Part shown: one piece after another, positions 10,265 to 22,627 of the stretch
How the letters are laid out: each line of letters opens with the position of its first letter
Numbering within the stretch: position 1 is the stretch's first letter
Source: Lentimonas sp. CC4
GTDB lineage: Bacteria > Verrucomicrobiota > Verrucomicrobiia > Opitutales > Coraliomargaritaceae
Reading direction: 5' to 3'
Length of the DNA stretch: 64,000 nt
Assembly (NCBI RefSeq): GCF_902728235.1
Contig: NZ_CACVBO010000001.1
Span: 806,001 to 870,000 of the forward strand
Notes under the pieces: generated by a model
The model's database searches: none
Told to the model about the DNA's origin: nothing
Seen by the model: only the letters and a program-made list of their open reading frames with translations
Translations under genes and position numbers: made by a program

Positions 10265-11199
10265 CAATCCTCTGTCCTCACCTCCGGCGGGCTCAAGTAG
10301 CGGAACCCCGTATTCGGGTTACGCGGATCGAATGCATACGCATCTCGATTATCCAAAAATGACTTTACGATATGCGCAGAAATCGAGAAGCCCAGCCCCT
10401 CGGCACCCACGGCAGCGATCTTCATATTGTTCACGCCCACGACTTCGCCGCGCAGGTTAAACAACGGGCCGCCCGAATTACCGGGATTGATCTGCGTCGT
10501 CGTCTGCAAATACAGCCGCCCACCAATCACACGGTTCGCCACACTGATGATGCCCTCAGATACAGTGCGATCCAGCCCCAACGGACTACCAATCGCAAAG
10601 ACAGTCTGCCCCTCACGCACACCACCATCCACGGCAGCCAAGGTCACACTCTCAAACACCTCGTCCGTCTCCGGCTCAATCTTGAGCAACGCAAGGTCCA
10701 GCTCCGAACTCGTCGCCACGATCCGCACATTATCATACGTCACCTTAGACATATCATTCGCGCCTTTTCTAAAAATTGTCACTGAGATGCGGTGCTCGCC
10801 TGCAATCACATGATCATTCGTCACCACATAGCCATCGGCATGGATGACAAAGCCCGAGCCTAAGCCCGTCGGAGTTTGCACCAGAGCGACAGCTTCGCCC
10901 AACTGTTCCACCCACTCTAAGATTGGTTGATCCCCCCGATCTGCCGCCACACTATACAGCGTATCCGTAACCTCAGAAGAAATAACCTCACCGCTCTGAG
11001 CATCCACTTCCCCTAGACTTGCGACAGCAGCCTTAGGCACCGTCACCACATCAAAGCCTAGATCCACGTAATACACATCAGGCCGTTCCAAGACGATTGC
11101 TCCCCGAATTCCGCTACCATCCTTCAATTCAATCGAATGAATCGCATGTAACGAGGTAAGGGCAAGGGTGAGAAAAGACAATAAGCCAACTTTCAGCAT
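10264..11199 (-). CDS. Trypsin-like serine protease, HtrA/DegP-type catalytic domain without PDZ
   Basis: A signal peptide (MLKVGLLSFLTLALTSLHA) precedes about 70 residues of a beta-rich region (VVTVPKAAVASLGEVD). The S1C protease domain follows. The catalytic triad is visible as His130 in VVTNDHVI, Asp168 in SSELDLALLKIE and Ser242 in INPGNSGGPLF. The C-terminus lacks a PDZ domain and stops soon after the protease fold (311 residues in total). I chose the ATG at 11199 because it starts the signal peptide; an in-frame start at 11238 adds 13 residues. It likely acts in the periplasm in protein quality control. The substrate is unknown. Confidence 0.87.
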   Translation of the reverse strand: MLKVGLLSFLTLALTSLHAIHSIELKDGSGIRGAIVLERPDVYYVDLGFDVVTVPKAAVASLGEVDAQSGEVISSEVTDTLYSVAADRGDQPILEWVEQLGEAVALVQTPTGLGSGFVIHADGYVVTNDHVIAGEHRISVTIFRKGANDMSKVTYDNVRIVATSSELDLALLKIEPETDEVFESVTLAAVDGGVREGQTVFAIGSPLGLDRTVSEGIISVANRVIGGRLYLQTTTQINPGNSGGPLFNLRGEVVGVNNMKIAAVGAEGLGFSISAHIVKSFLDNRDAYAFDPRNPNTGFRYLSPPEVRTED

Positions 11200-11315
11200 C
11201 ACAGCATCAAAAGGTAGAAGCTTACAACTGACCAACAAATAAGCTCAAAAAATCCTTGAATTCTTATCGCATTGATTAGGCGAGATGAGCTCACCCACAC
11301 AAAAGTCTCACAACT

Positions 11316-12584
11316 CTAATCAACCGAAACATCCGCATAGCAAGCCAACACTCCAGCGACCACTGCATCTGCATACTCCACCAAAATATCATCATCTGCC
11401 AGCGCTCGCGCCGCAGCCCGATCAGCCAACGCAGCCTGAATCCGAGCATACGCGGTCACACTATTTGCCACATGGGGCTCCAGCAATACCGTTGGGCACT
11501 CAACCATCCGCAGCATCAACAAATTACGCGCAAACAAATACGGCTGCTCTAGGTCCAATAGTATCGCATTATGCCCCTCATACTTGCCAGCGGGTAGAGC
11601 CGTCGCCTCCGCCAATGTAACCATCAACGCATCTCCTAATGATAGTTCCACAGCGCCACTCCCATTAACGAGCTTCACCGCCAACTGCGCCTGCTGACGC
11701 CCGGACTGCAATTCCCCCGCACTCATGCAGCCGAAAATCAACGCATGCAAATGATTCGAGTCGACTAAACATAGCATCTTTTCATCACCGTATTTATCAC
11801 TATATCCATCATCTCCAACCTTACTATCACTCTCACTCTCACTATCACTCTCACTCTCACTATCACTCTCACTCTCACTATCAATCTCACTCTCACTATC
11901 ACTCTCACTCTCACTCTCACTCTCACTAACTGGCCATGCCGCCGCATTGATGTGCAGCGAGATCAATGCATCAGGCTGAATCTCCTGATTCACCAAGCGC
12001 GCACGCTCGAGAAGTTCTCCCGTCACAATGGATAAACGCTCAGCCCTAGCCCGAAGCGCACTACCATACGCCCACAGTGCCTCCGGCGTGCATTCAATCG
12101 GCTGCCGCACCTGCGTCGCAGCTAATTCCAAATAATCAAACGGCCGCTTAGGATTGACTGGTAAATTTGCCTCCCGCAGCAACGACACCTTCGCCCCCAA
12201 CGCGACTAACTGCTCCCGAGCCCTCTGCGCCACCAGCAACACGAGTTCGCCCTCGCGCACATAAAAATCATCCTCTGTGATCCGAAAATGTCGCCCCTCG
12301 GCATCTGCCCACGCCCCGCCGATATGCCCTGGATCTAAAGCGATGTGCAGTCCCGCCAAAGGCAAGGCACCCTCCGCACGCTCCGAAACGATCTCATTTG
12401 GCGTGCGCCAATAGCGCGACGGCGTTTGACGCGCCAACACATCGACATCCATCACCTTGGCCCAATCCGCATACGGGGCATAGCGCGTCGACATCTCGAT
12501 CGCCAATGCAGAAGCGTCGAGCGCCCAAGCAGACGCCACGAACCTAAGAAAAAGCATACCACCTACGACACTTCGTAACCACAT
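11316..12584 (-). CDS. N-acetylmuramoyl-L-alanine amidase (Amidase_3 type) with Ser/Glu/Asp repeat insertion
   Basis: An exported protein (signal MWLRSVVGGMLFLRFVASAWA) with amidase_3 zinc-ligand motifs: His87 in IALDPGHIGG, Glu at about 111-113 in REGELVL and His211 in LISLHINA. The family cleaves the amide bond between MurNAc and L-Ala in peptidoglycan. Directly after the HINAAAWP block there is a run of about 36 residues made almost only of Ser, Glu and Asp (about 220-255). The conserved fold then resumes, with the C-terminal block VECPTVLLEPHVANS. The ATG at 12584 is preferred over a GTG at 12596. The repeat is in frame and does not break the gene. Confidence 0.8.
   Translation of the reverse strand: MWLRSVVGGMLFLRFVASAWALDASALAIEMSTRYAPYADWAKVMDVDVLARQTPSRYWRTPNEIVSERAEGALPLAGLHIALDPGHIGGAWADAEGRHFRITEDDFYVREGELVLLVAQRAREQLVALGAKVSLLREANLPVNPKRPFDYLELAATQVRQPIECTPEALWAYGSALRARAERLSIVTGELLERARLVNQEIQPDALISLHINAAAWPVSESESESESDSESEIDSESESDSESESDSESESDSKVGDDGYSDKYGDEKMLCLVDSNHLHALIFGCMSAGELQSGRQQAQLAVKLVNGSGAVELSLGDALMVTLAEATALPAGKYEGHNAILLDLEQPYLFARNLLMLRMVECPTVLLEPHVANSVTAYARIQAALADRAAARALADDDILVEYADAVVAGVLACYADVSVD
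11822..11929. repeat. In-frame TCACTC/TCACTA hexamer tandem repeat
   Basis: About 18 near-perfect six-base units (TCACTC, TCACTA on the plus strand) lie inside the amidase gene and encode the (SE/SD)n stretch on the minus strand. The unit length is a multiple of three, so gain or loss of units by slippage would change protein length without a frameshift. Confidence 0.9.
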
Positions 12585-12651
12585 GACACCACACACAACA
12601 AATCTTCACCTCACAGACAACCCAGCATCCAGAAATCTGAACCTAGCTAAA

Positions 12652-12712
12652 GTGACACAGACATTCTTGTCTGTCCCCGAGAATAAGCGACAGACAGCAA
12701 TGTCTGTATCAC
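12652..12712. repeat. Palindromic intergenic repeat, copy A
   Basis: A 24-base arm beginning GTGACACAGACATTCTTGTC and its near-exact inverted copy (21 of 24 matching) are separated by 13 bases. Each arm is itself a small palindrome (ACAGAC..GTCTGT). It lies between the convergent-side end of the pseudouridine synthase and the start of the amidase. Related copies are at 13722, 14307 and 21638. Confidence 0.88.
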
Positions 12713-12729
12713 GAACAAACCACATACAA

Positions 12730-13662
12730 CTAAACAGTCAGTCGATCCATCAGCCCTTGAAAATCGGCTGGCAACGGAGCAATAAACTCCATCTCCTCAT
12801 CACGCTCAGGGTGCTGCACATGAAACTCTGTCGAATGTAGCATGACGCGCGGCACATCAATGTCCTTCAAACGACTCGGCCTATAACCATATGTGGTATC
12901 GCCCAGCAGCGGGTGATTCAACCCGCTCATATGCACGCGAATCTGATGCGTGCGCCCCGTATGGATCACACAACTAACCAACGCCACCTGCCCACCGAAG
13001 CTATGCTCCACCGACCAGTCCGTCTTGGCTTCTTTGCCCATTGCAGAGAGTGCCATGCGCGTGCGATGCACACGATGCCGCGCAATCGCACCATCACAGG
13101 TGCCCGCCGTCTTACGAGGGGTGCCGATCACCAAAGCTAGGTAGCGCTTATACGTCTCACGCGCACTAAAGGAGGCCACCAGCTTATGATGCGCCCGATC
13201 CGTCTTCGCCGCCACGATCAGGCCAGTCGTTTCCTTATCCAAGCGATGCACAATACCCGGACGATCCGGCGCACCGATACTGCTCAACTGACCATTGGTA
13301 TGGTGCAGCAAGGCATGCACTAAAGTATCCTCGCCCGTGCCACTGCCAGGATGGGTGACCATGCCCGCAGCCTTATTGACCACGACGATCGACTCATCCT
13401 CGTAAATAATATCCAACGGAATATCCACCGCCTTCGCACCCTCACGCACCTCGATCTCTTCAAGCACCGCGCGCAACAACCCGGGGCGATTCACCTTAAA
13501 GCGCTTATCAATTGTGATGCCATCAAAGGTCACTTGCCCCGCCTCAAAAGCTTTCTGCAAACGGACACGACTAATATCGTCAAACTCCGAGGCAAAAATC
13601 TTATCCGCGCGCCCGGACTTCACACCCGAAGGCACAGTAAATTCAATGATACGATCTGGCAT
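12730..13662 (-). CDS. rluD: Ribosomal large-subunit pseudouridine synthase, RluD/RluC type
   Basis: The 310-residue protein has an S4-like N-terminal region ([20 protein letters not shown]) followed by the RluA-family catalytic core. The core shows [15 protein letters not shown], the active-site block [15 protein letters not shown] with its catalytic Asp, and the C-terminal [17 protein letters not shown]. These enzymes convert uridines in 23S rRNA helix 69 or nearby to pseudouridine. The ATG at 13662 gives a family-like start; the frame is open upstream for another 50 codons without similarity. The RluD versus RluC assignment is by overall likeness only. Confidence 0.85.
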   Translation of the reverse strand: MPDRIIEFTVPSGVKSGRADKIFASEFDDISRVRLQKAFEAGQVTFDGITIDKRFKVNRPGLLRAVLEEIEVREGAKAVDIPLDIIYEDESIVVVNKAAGMVTHPGSGTGEDTLVHALLHHTNGQLSSIGAPDRPGIVHRLDKETTGLIVAAKTDRAHHKLVASFSARETYKRYLALVIGTPRKTAGTCDGAIARHRVHRTRMALSAMGKEAKTDWSVEHSFGGQVALVSCVIHTGRTHQIRVHMSGLNHPLLGDTTYGYRPSRLKDIDVPRVMLHSTEFHVQHPERDEEMEFIAPLPADFQGLMDRLTV

Positions 13663-13721
13663 GCCGCAGCATGCAAACAGATCGCAACACTTTGCGAGCC
13701 TCCATTTGCGAGACAGTCTCC

Positions 13722-13770
13722 GTGATACAGACATTGCTACGCCATCTCCGGCAGACCTACGTCCTGTCTT
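13722..13770 (+). repeat. Palindrome-family repeat, copy B (half-unit)
   Basis: It starts GTGATACAGACATTGCTACG and continues through CCATCTCCGGCAGACCTACG to GTCCTGTC. The same sequence occurs in inverted orientation at the right half of copy C (14407 back to about 14360), so copies B and C flank the small gene at 13881-14294 as an inverted pair. Confidence 0.85.
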
Positions 13771-13880
13771 TCCACCGCTCAACGTATCCACGACACGACA
13801 CCGGAATTGCACGCGGACTCTTACTACTATCGCATATAATGATTTCTGCTGAAACCCAGCGATAGCAAAGCAGAATTGAA

Positions 13881-14294
13881 ATGAAAAAGCGGATACGCAT
13901 TTTGTCCCGAATGAATCATTTACCTGAAGAAGTCACAAAAGCGTGGGAGGCTCGTAACCCACTCGCGGTATTAACGACTGTAAGTAAAAGTGGCACACCG
14001 AATACTGTGTATGTCAGCTGTTATGGCCTAGGAAAAGGAAAGCAGATTATGATCTGCGACATCAAGTTCGGGCAGACGCTCAACAATCTAAAGCACGGAA
14101 AACCAGAGGTGTCGTTTCTATTTCAAGCACCCAACTTCGGTGCCTACCAACTCAAGGGCTTCCCACACTATGCCACCGACGGTGAGCAGTTTGAACAAGG
14201 CAAGGTCTTTGCCAAACCAGAGGCAACTGTCCGCGGAGTCTTAGCGATCGAAGTCACCGCCATCTACAAAGGCTCAGAGAACATCCAGTGCTGA
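13881..14294 (+). CDS. Pyridoxamine 5'-phosphate oxidase-like FMN-binding split-barrel protein
   Basis: A 137-residue protein with the split-barrel signature [20 protein letters not shown] near the start, then [25 protein letters not shown]. Family members bind FMN or related cofactors and often act as small oxidoreductases; no specific reaction can be assigned. A second in-frame ATG at 13911 ([16 protein letters not shown]) matches the usual family start better and may be the true one. The gene stands alone between two inverted copies of an intergenic repeat, so it may be recently acquired. Confidence 0.75.
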   Translation: MKKRIRILSRMNHLPEEVTKAWEARNPLAVLTTVSKSGTPNTVYVSCYGLGKGKQIMICDIKFGQTLNNLKHGKPEVSFLFQAPNFGAYQLKGFPHYATDGEQFEQGKVFAKPEATVRGVLAIEVTAIYKGSENIQC

Positions 14295-14306
14295 AGTAGC
14301 AGCGAA

Positions 14307-14407
14307 GTGATACAGACATTCCTGTCTGTCCCAGTAGAACTGCACTTATCCAACGTATCAGACAGGACGTAGGTCTGCCGGAGATGGCGTAGCAATGTCT
14401 GTGTCAC
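14307..14407. repeat. Palindromic intergenic repeat, copy C (long form)
   Basis: The left arm GTGATACAGACATTCCTGTC resembles copy A. The right half is the reverse complement of copy B and ends AGCAATGTCTGTGTCAC. The two ends together form an inverted pair (GTGATACAGACATT / AATGTCTGTGTCAC) around a roughly 70-base centre. It lies 12 bases after the stop of the split-barrel gene. Confidence 0.85.
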
Positions 14408-14426
14408 TTCACTCAACCACACAAAA

Positions 14427-14464
14427 AAACGCAAAATATAAAGATCTCAAATCTTCATGCGTTT
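14427..14464 (-). terminator. Likely intrinsic terminator after ribF
   Basis: On the minus strand, AAACGCA and TGCGTTT form an outer stem with an inner AAGAT/ATCTT pair, followed by a run of T residues. It lies 11 bases beyond the ribF stop codon. Confidence 0.6.
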
Positions 14465-14474
14465 GGAGCTACAC

Positions 14475-15419
14475 CTAACAATCCGATAACGCACGCGCAG
14501 TCTCACAATCTTTTGAAATCTGCACCTTCAACGCATCGAGCGACTCGAATTTTTGCTCGGGGCGAATGAAGCGCAGCCACTCGACTTCGATGGAATCGCC
14601 CTGGTCCAAGGTGGTATCGCCCAAGGCATGCACCTCTAGTGCGGGCGTTTGATCTGCCTCGGCTACCGTCGGCTTCACACCATAATTCGCCACCGCAAAA
14701 GCCCATGGCTGATCCGCGGCCGAACGGAAACGCACCTGATAGACGCCAAAGCGTGGCAAAGACTCAGGTGACCACGGCAAATTCAATGTCGGGAAACCGA
14801 TGGTCCTCCCAAGCTGCGCGCCACTGACGACTTTCCCTATCGAAAAATAATTATACCCAAACAGGGCATTCACTGCCTCGATTCGACCTGAACCGAGCTC
14901 CTTCCGAATGCGAGTGCTACTGATCGGATCGCCATTATGCTTAATACGATCCACGCTAAATACTCCAAGCCCGAGTTGATTGCCAGACTCGACGAGCGTT
15001 GCGACATCACCGGCACGCTTCTTACCAAAACGAAAATTCGACCCGATATAAATCGACTTCAACGCAGGCAAAGCCGCCTTTAAATTTGCTAGAAAATCCT
15101 CAGCGGGGATCGATGCAAAGGCACGATCAAAGTGCTTCTGGATCACTATATCCACACCGACCGCATGCAGCATCGCTGTCTTCGCTTCGATCGGCATCAT
15201 CAGAAGCGTCGGCGCATCAGGCCGAAACAGACGGCTCGGATGCGGATCAAAGGTCAGCACCCCACTCACACCGCCAGAGCGTTGTGCCGAGAACACTGCC
15301 GATTCAATCACAGCTTTATGCCCAAGATGCACGCCATCAAAGACACCAATCGCGAGGTGCAGTTCACCAGTGAGCCCAGCAAGTTCCTCAAAGCGTTCGA
15401 CGTGGGCGGGAAGTTGCAT
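14475..15419 (-). CDS. ribF: Bifunctional riboflavin kinase / FAD synthetase
   Basis: The 314-residue protein matches RibF. The N-terminal nucleotidyltransferase has the [10 protein letters not shown] motif at residues 25-34 and the [10 protein letters not shown] block. The C-terminal riboflavin kinase domain has [13 protein letters not shown]. It phosphorylates riboflavin to FMN and adenylylates FMN to FAD in the cytoplasm. It is the last gene of the rbfA-nrnA-truB-ribF run, 12 bases after truB, and is followed by a terminator-like hairpin. Confidence 0.95.
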   Translation of the reverse strand: MQLPAHVERFEELAGLTGELHLAIGVFDGVHLGHKAVIESAVFSAQRSGGVSGVLTFDPHPSRLFRPDAPTLLMMPIEAKTAMLHAVGVDIVIQKHFDRAFASIPAEDFLANLKAALPALKSIYIGSNFRFGKKRAGDVATLVESGNQLGLGVFSVDRIKHNGDPISSTRIRKELGSGRIEAVNALFGYNYFSIGKVVSGAQLGRTIGFPTLNLPWSPESLPRFGVYQVRFRSAADQPWAFAVANYGVKPTVAEADQTPALEVHALGDTTLDQGDSIEVEWLRFIRPEQKFESLDALKVQISKDCETARALSDC

Positions 15420-15431
15420 GGTTGATGTTTA

Positions 15432-16160
15432 TTAGAGCGCGACGCTTGGCACCGCCTGATTGACCGGAATCAATTTCTTGCGGAGTTCAGAGGGAGCCAT
15501 GTTTTCGATTTCCTCCAATGTATTCGCATCTTCGATACGAAACTTACCGACTTGAGTGCGGCGTAGCGCACACAAGTGACCACCGCAACCGAGGCGCTCA
15601 CCCAGATCATGTGCCAGCGTGCGGATGTAAGTGCCCTTACTGCTACCCACGACAACAGAAATTTCAGGAAGGTTGAAATCTAGAATATCATAGCGGCTGA
15701 CATGAATCACGCGCGGTTCACGCTCAATCGTCTTACCCTCGCGCGCCAACTTATAAAGCTTCTGCCCGTTCACCTTCTTAGCCGAATACATCGGTGGCGT
15801 CTGATATTGATCGCCCATGAAAGTCGCCATCACCTTTTCGACATCTGCTTGTGTCAACTCTGGCACTGGAGTGGTTGCAACGATCTCGCCGTCAGCGTCC
15901 TGGGAATCAGTGACCTCACCGAGCTTTACAGTGCCAGTGTATTCCTTATCCATGCTCATCAGGAATTGAGACACCTTGGTCGCCTTACCAACAAGGATCA
16001 GTAACAAGCCTGTCGCCATCGGATCCAGCGTGCCAGCATGGCCGATCTTCTTAATACGAAATACGCGGCGCATACGCGCTACGATATCGTGCGAGGTCAT
16101 GCCCTGAGGCTTATCAACGAGCAATACGCCGATCGGATCATCATTTGTTGGCTGAGACAT
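15432..16160 (-). CDS. truB: tRNA pseudouridine(55) synthase
   Basis: TruB makes pseudouridine 55 in the T-loop of tRNAs. The catalytic block [14 protein letters not shown] with its Asp is present, after the family start [15 protein letters not shown]. Further blocks are [15 protein letters not shown] and [13 protein letters not shown]. The protein is 242 residues from the ATG at 16160; upstream in-frame codons to 16262 would add 34 residues that lie inside the nrnA coding end, so the shorter start is preferred. It is co-directional with nrnA, 13 bases downstream of it. Confidence 0.94.
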   Translation of the reverse strand: MSQPTNDDPIGVLLVDKPQGMTSHDIVARMRRVFRIKKIGHAGTLDPMATGLLLILVGKATKVSQFLMSMDKEYTGTVKLGEVTDSQDADGEIVATTPVPELTQADVEKVMATFMGDQYQTPPMYSAKKVNGQKLYKLAREGKTIEREPRVIHVSRYDILDFNLPEISVVVGSSKGTYIRTLAHDLGERLGCGGHLCALRRTQVGKFRIEDANTLEEIENMAPSELRKKLIPVNQAVPSVAL

Positions 16161-16173
16161 AATAAAAAATGGG

Positions 16174-17181
16174 TTACTTGGGCTGACCGAGGGCTTCGAG
16201 ATGTTTGCCCAATGCTTGCATGAGTTGTGGGTAGAATTCTTTAATCGAGCTGTTGTCCACATTTAGACCTGCAGCGCAGGCATGGCCTCCGCCATTGAAA
16301 AGCTTAGCGACTTGATCGACGCGGTAGAACGGGTTCTTCGCACGCAAGCTGCCTTTGAGCGCGCCATCGCGGTCTTCAATCATCACACCGATATCCACGC
16401 CCGCAATCGAACGTGCATAGTCCACGAGGCCTTCGGAATCATCAATGGTCGCACCGGTTTCGTCATACACACCGCGCTCAATCAGACCGACGCACACTCG
16501 GTTATCAAATTCCATGGTCAGCGAATTCAAAAAGTTCTGCAGCAATTTGATCTTCGCAAAGGTCTCGCACTCATAGAGCTCGTGTGCCGCAACCGAAGGC
16601 TGCGCACCATACTCACAAAGACGACGCGCGATCTCGAACGTCGCAGCCGTCGTCGAAGGGAAACGGAACTGTCCGGTATCGGTCGCGATGCCGACATACA
16701 ACGCTTGTGCAGTAATCGCATCAATCTCATAGCCCAAGTCCATATAGAACCCAGCAAGGATCTCTGCAGTGGCCGATGCCGTAGCGATGATCAAATTCTG
16801 CTGCGCATAGGCCTTGTTGGAAATGTGGTGATCCACATTCAACGCCACTTCAGGAAACAGCTCAATCAAGCGATCACCAATACGCTTCTTATCCGCGCAA
16901 TCGACTGTAACAGCCACATGCCCCTCTGGCTGAAAGTCAGATGCGAGGATTAACGGTGTATCGCCGACAAATGCCTTCAAGGTCGCTGGCACTTCGTCGC
17001 GATTGATACCAATGGCATCAATACCGAGGCTCTTTAATACACGGACGACGGCAACGATCGAACCGATGCAATCTCCATCTGGGCGTAAGTGCCCACAAAC
17101 GGCGACCTTCTTACCTTTTAATTGTGCAACACTCGCCGCAAATTGCGGACTCTCATTCGGGTAGAATTCAGCTTGGCTCAT
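16174..17181 (-). CDS. nrnA: DHH-family oligoribonuclease / pAp phosphatase
   Basis: The 335-residue protein has the DHH and DHHA1 domains. Visible are [13 protein letters not shown] (metal-binding), [11 protein letters not shown] (the DHH motif) and the C-terminal GGGHACAAG block. NrnA degrades short oligoribonucleotides and dephosphorylates 3'-phosphoadenosine 5'-phosphate. It overlaps rbfA by 14 bases. The combination with rbfA and truB is a common one in bacteria, tying RNA turnover to ribosome assembly. Confidence 0.93.
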   Translation of the reverse strand: MSQAEFYPNESPQFAASVAQLKGKKVAVCGHLRPDGDCIGSIVAVVRVLKSLGIDAIGINRDEVPATLKAFVGDTPLILASDFQPEGHVAVTVDCADKKRIGDRLIELFPEVALNVDHHISNKAYAQQNLIIATASATAEILAGFYMDLGYEIDAITAQALYVGIATDTGQFRFPSTTAATFEIARRLCEYGAQPSVAAHELYECETFAKIKLLQNFLNSLTMEFDNRVCVGLIERGVYDETGATIDDSEGLVDYARSIAGVDIGVMIEDRDGALKGSLRAKNPFYRVDQVAKLFNGGGHACAAGLNVDNSSIKEFYPQLMQALGKHLEALGQPK

Positions 17182-17521
17182 CTTCTTTATCTAGTGCGTC
17201 TAGTAGGTTTAGGATCTCTGCTCCACGCTCCAAAGACGGATCATACATGAAGTCGAAGCGTGGGAAATATTTCAGCGTCACACGCGACATCACGCGTTGA
17301 CGCAGCTCTTTACCGATACGCTTAAAGAACGCCTGTGCCTCTTTGATGGCTTTCTCGTCACCAATCACGGCGTAATAAATCTTACACTGGCGCAGGTCAG
17401 GCGATGTATCGACATCACTAATAGTGATTCTGACCGACTCTTCACCGCCATAGTAGCGGCGTAGTTGCTCTCCAATCTCACGCTGGAGCAGCTCGTTTAC
17501 ACGGGAAATACGTTTTGACAT
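17168..17521 (-). CDS. rbfA: 30S ribosome-binding factor A
   Basis: The 117-residue, KH-like RbfA binds the 30S subunit during late 16S maturation. It begins [20 protein letters not shown] and contains [21 protein letters not shown] and the C-terminal [13 protein letters not shown], all typical. It overlaps nrnA by 14 bases. A strong hairpin with a T-run sits between infB and this gene. Confidence 0.94.
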   Translation of the reverse strand: MSKRISRVNELLQREIGEQLRRYYGGEESVRITISDVDTSPDLRQCKIYYAVIGDEKAIKEAQAFFKRIGKELRQRVMSRVTLKYFPRFDFMYDPSLERGAEILNLLDALDKEDEPS

Positions 17522-17545
17522 AATTTAAAGGGATGGAACCTATTC

Positions 17546-17584
17546 AAAAAAAAATCGGCGACGTGCGCGAGCGCACGCCGCCGA
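17546..17584 (-). terminator. Intrinsic terminator between infB and rbfA
   Basis: On the minus strand a 14-base stem (TCGGCGGCGTGCGC paired with GCGCACGTCGCCGA, one weak pair, loop TC) is followed directly by nine T residues. It lies 12 bases after the infB stop and 25 bases before the rbfA start. Confidence 0.85.
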
Positions 17585-17595
17585 AGTTAAATACT

Positions 17596-20178
<2,583 letters not shown>

Positions 20179-20235
20179 GAAAGAGTTAACTACTTAATAT
20201 CTGATAGATGGATGGAAGACTTGGGCAATACTTGA

Positions 20236-21486
20236 TTATGCGTTTTGCGCCAGGTATGCTGCAACTTTAGCCAGCACGTCGCTGGCTTCTTCTTCACTAA
20301 ATTCTGCGTCGACGAGATCGCCAACGGATACGCCTTCGAAGGCTTCAGGACTGATGAGACCGATGGAAACGAGGCGCTGAGCAATCGCGGGCTCAATACC
20401 GGGAATCAAATTGATACCCTTGAGTGCCTTTGCGACCTTCTCATCGAAGCCGACCGCTTCCTTCTCTTCCTTGCCGATGTCGAGCTTCCAACCGATGAGG
20501 CGGGAAGTGAGCTTGGCATTGAAGCCACGGCGACCGATCGCGATCGAGAGATCATCTTCAGCCACTTCGAAGTGGATACGACGATCTGCTTCGATGACTT
20601 TGATGTTCTTCGGCACCGCTGGTTTCAGTGCTTCTTCAAGCAACTGAATCGGATCAGCGTGGTAACGAATGATGTCGATTTTCTCGCCACCGAGTTCACG
20701 CACGATCGTTTTAACACGAGCACCACGTGCACCGACGCAAGCGCCGACAGGATCCACTTTAGGATCTGAGCTGTTCACTGCGATCTTCGTGCGGTAGCCT
20801 GCTTCGCGAGCCATCGCTTCGAGTGTCACGGTGCCATCAGCGATTTCCGTCACTTCGAGTTCGAAGAGGCGGCGCACGAAATTGATGTTCGAGCGTGAAA
20901 GAATAATGTCAGGGCCACGATTGGTTTGCTCAATCTTAAGAAGGAGGCAACGAATGCTCTCACCCGGCGCGTAATCTTCACCCTGCACGCGCTCGCGTGG
21001 AGGAAGAATCGCCTCAGCTTTGCCCAAGTCGATGATCAAATCACCGCGCTCACGACGACGCACAATACCAGTGACGATATCACCGACCGTGTCCTTATAA
21101 TCGTCATAGATACGATCCTTCTCGAACTGGCGGATACGCTGCATAATCGCCTGACGCGCAGTCTGCGCAGCAATACGACCGAGATAGGCTGGATCAATTT
21201 CCTGCTCAACGACTTCGCCGAGTTGTGCGTCCGGATTGGTCTGGCGTGCTTTTTCAACATGAATCTCCAGAGCGGAATCACCCACGGAATCGACCACAGT
21301 CAAACTCGACCAAGCCTTCAAAGCACCTGTGCGGGGATTGATCTCTACACGGATGTCCTGCCCAGCACCCACTCCCTTTTGGGCGGCGCCAGCGATAGCA
21401 GCAGAAATGGCTTCGATCATGTCGGCACGATCGATGCCCTTCTCCTTCTCCATGTATTCTAGAACTGATAGTATTTCGTTACTCAT
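20236..21486 (-). CDS. nusA: Transcription termination/antitermination factor NusA
   Basis: The 416-residue NusA modulates RNA polymerase pausing, termination and antitermination. Visible are the N-terminal domain ([20 protein letters not shown]), the S1 domain ([21 protein letters not shown]), the KH block ([21 protein letters not shown]), the second KH block ([13 protein letters not shown]), and a C-terminal helix-hairpin region. It heads the nusA-infB unit. The usual rimP gene is not upstream. A small hairpin lies 18 bases before the start codon. Confidence 0.96.
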   Translation of the reverse strand: MSNEILSVLEYMEKEKGIDRADMIEAISAAIAGAAQKGVGAGQDIRVEINPRTGALKAWSSLTVVDSVGDSALEIHVEKARQTNPDAQLGEVVEQEIDPAYLGRIAAQTARQAIMQRIRQFEKDRIYDDYKDTVGDIVTGIVRRRERGDLIIDLGKAEAILPPRERVQGEDYAPGESIRCLLLKIEQTNRGPDIILSRSNINFVRRLFELEVTEIADGTVTLEAMAREAGYRTKIAVNSSDPKVDPVGACVGARGARVKTIVRELGGEKIDIIRYHADPIQLLEEALKPAVPKNIKVIEADRRIHFEVAEDDLSIAIGRRGFNAKLTSRLIGWKLDIGKEEKEAVGFDEKVAKALKGINLIPGIEPAIAQRLVSIGLISPEAFEGVSVGDLVDAEFSEEEASDVLAKVAAYLAQNA

Positions 21487-21504
21487 TGCGGGCAGAAAAT
21501 GAAA

Positions 21505-21524
21505 AAGCGGACTGATGCCCGCTT
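21505..21524 (-). promoter_or_regulatory. Terminator-like hairpin in the nusA leader
   Basis: On the minus strand AAGCGG pairs with CCGCTT around an 8-base loop, followed by TTTC; it ends 18 bases before the nusA ATG. It could attenuate transcription or occlude the start region. No Shine-Dalgarno sequence is visible. The stem is only six pairs, so this is uncertain. Confidence 0.35.
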
Positions 21525-21637
21525 AAAAAAGATGTTGCTGGGTTAATTTAAGAATCCAGCAAGCTAAACGGCCTCGGTCGCTTGTCAAGAGTCGGTATTG
21601 GGGCAATCGACGATAGTTTTGAGGGCAAAAACCGACT

Positions 21638-21704
21638 GCGATACAGGCATTCCTGCCTGTTCATCCTCCACTCGCCCAATCACAGGCAGGAATGCCTGCA
21701 TCAC
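21638..21704. repeat. Palindromic intergenic repeat, copy D (G:C variant)
   Basis: Left arm GCGATACAGGCATTCCTGCC, right arm ending GGAATGCCTGCATCAC. Relative to copies A and C, both sides of each small stem changed together (ACAGAC/GTCTGT to ACAGGC/GCCTGT), which keeps pairing. It occupies the 360-base gap between nusA and queC; apart from this and the nusA leader hairpin I see nothing else there. Confidence 0.85.
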
Positions 21705-21845
21705 TCTAGCCCTTAGCCCAAACCTGCTCCCGCCCGCCTCCGTTTTCACTTGCCGTCTGCCCGTAACACATCAATTTCCCCCATCCAACAGCTGGCCTTG
21801 CTAACGAATTCCCAGGGCCGCAGCCAACCGGCAACCACTGAATTC

Positions 21846-22547
21846 ATGAAAAGCGTCCTGATCTATTCCGGCGGACTCGACTCGACCGTCCTCCTCTATC
21901 ACTTGCGCGCCGTGGGCCACACCGTCCACGCGCTCTCAGTCAACTACGGCCAACGCCATAGTTGCGAACTCACGCATGCCGCCGAGATATGCCGCTCAAT
22001 TGATGTGCCCCATCAAACTGCCGACCTCTCTGCCATTCAGCCGCTCCTCGCAGGCAGCAGCCTGACCTCGCCCGACATCGAAGTCGCCGAAGGGCACTAC
22101 ACCGAGGAGTCGATGAAATCGACCGTCGTGCCAAATCGGAACATGATCCTGCTCGCCATCGCCGCAGGCCACGCTCTCTCGATCGGTGCGGAGCAAATCG
22201 CCTACGCAGCTCACAGCGGCGACCACGCGATCTACCCAGACTGCCGCAATGAATTTGCCGATGCCATGGCCGAAGCGATCCGACTCTGCGACTGGAGCAC
22301 GGTGGAGCTCAGTCGCCCCTTCGTCGATTGGAGCAAGGCCGACATCGTGCGACGCGGCGCAGAACTCGAGCTACCGTTCGAAAAGACTTGGTCTTGCTAT
22401 AAAGGCGGCACCATCCACTGCGGCCGTTGCGGCACCTGTATCGAACGCCGCGAAGCCTTCGACCTCGCAAGCGTCACCGACCCGACCGAATACGCCGCCG
22501 ACGCACCCAGCGTCGAAACACTCCGCGCCAACGACTGGCGATTATAA
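21846..22547 (+). CDS. queC: 7-cyano-7-deazaguanine (preQ0) synthase
   Basis: QueC converts 7-carboxy-7-deazaguanine to preQ0 with ATP and ammonia, on the path to queuosine. The PP-loop SGGLDST (residues 7-13) is present, as are VPNRNMILL and the C-terminal zinc site ([13 protein letters not shown]). From the ATG at 21846 the length is 233 residues; the frame is open upstream to 21750 but without family sequence. It is the first of three preQ0 genes in a row. Confidence 0.94.
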   Translation: MKSVLIYSGGLDSTVLLYHLRAVGHTVHALSVNYGQRHSCELTHAAEICRSIDVPHQTADLSAIQPLLAGSSLTSPDIEVAEGHYTEESMKSTVVPNRNMILLAIAAGHALSIGAEQIAYAAHSGDHAIYPDCRNEFADAMAEAIRLCDWSTVELSRPFVDWSKADIVRRGAELELPFEKTWSCYKGGTIHCGRCGTCIERREAFDLASVTDPTEYAADAPSVETLRANDWRL

Positions 22548-22559
22548 ATGACTGATGAA

Positions 22560-22627
22560 TAATAGGTAATGACTCATCCATGATGTTTCAGCTTTTCACA
22601 ATTTCAAACTCTCAGCTTTTCCAAAAG
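22560..22627. repeat. Word-like low-complexity spacer
   Basis: The gap before queD holds short reiterated words (TTTCAGCTTTT..TCTCAGCTTTT, and TGATGAATAATAGGTAATGA), like the spacers at 10.2, 50.2, 58.2 and 59.2 kb. The frame of queD is open through part of it, which is why its start is ambiguous. Confidence 0.5.

Noticed and set aside
11822-11929. CRISPR-like short repeats
   Set aside because: The units are six-base, have no spacers, and lie in frame inside a coding gene.
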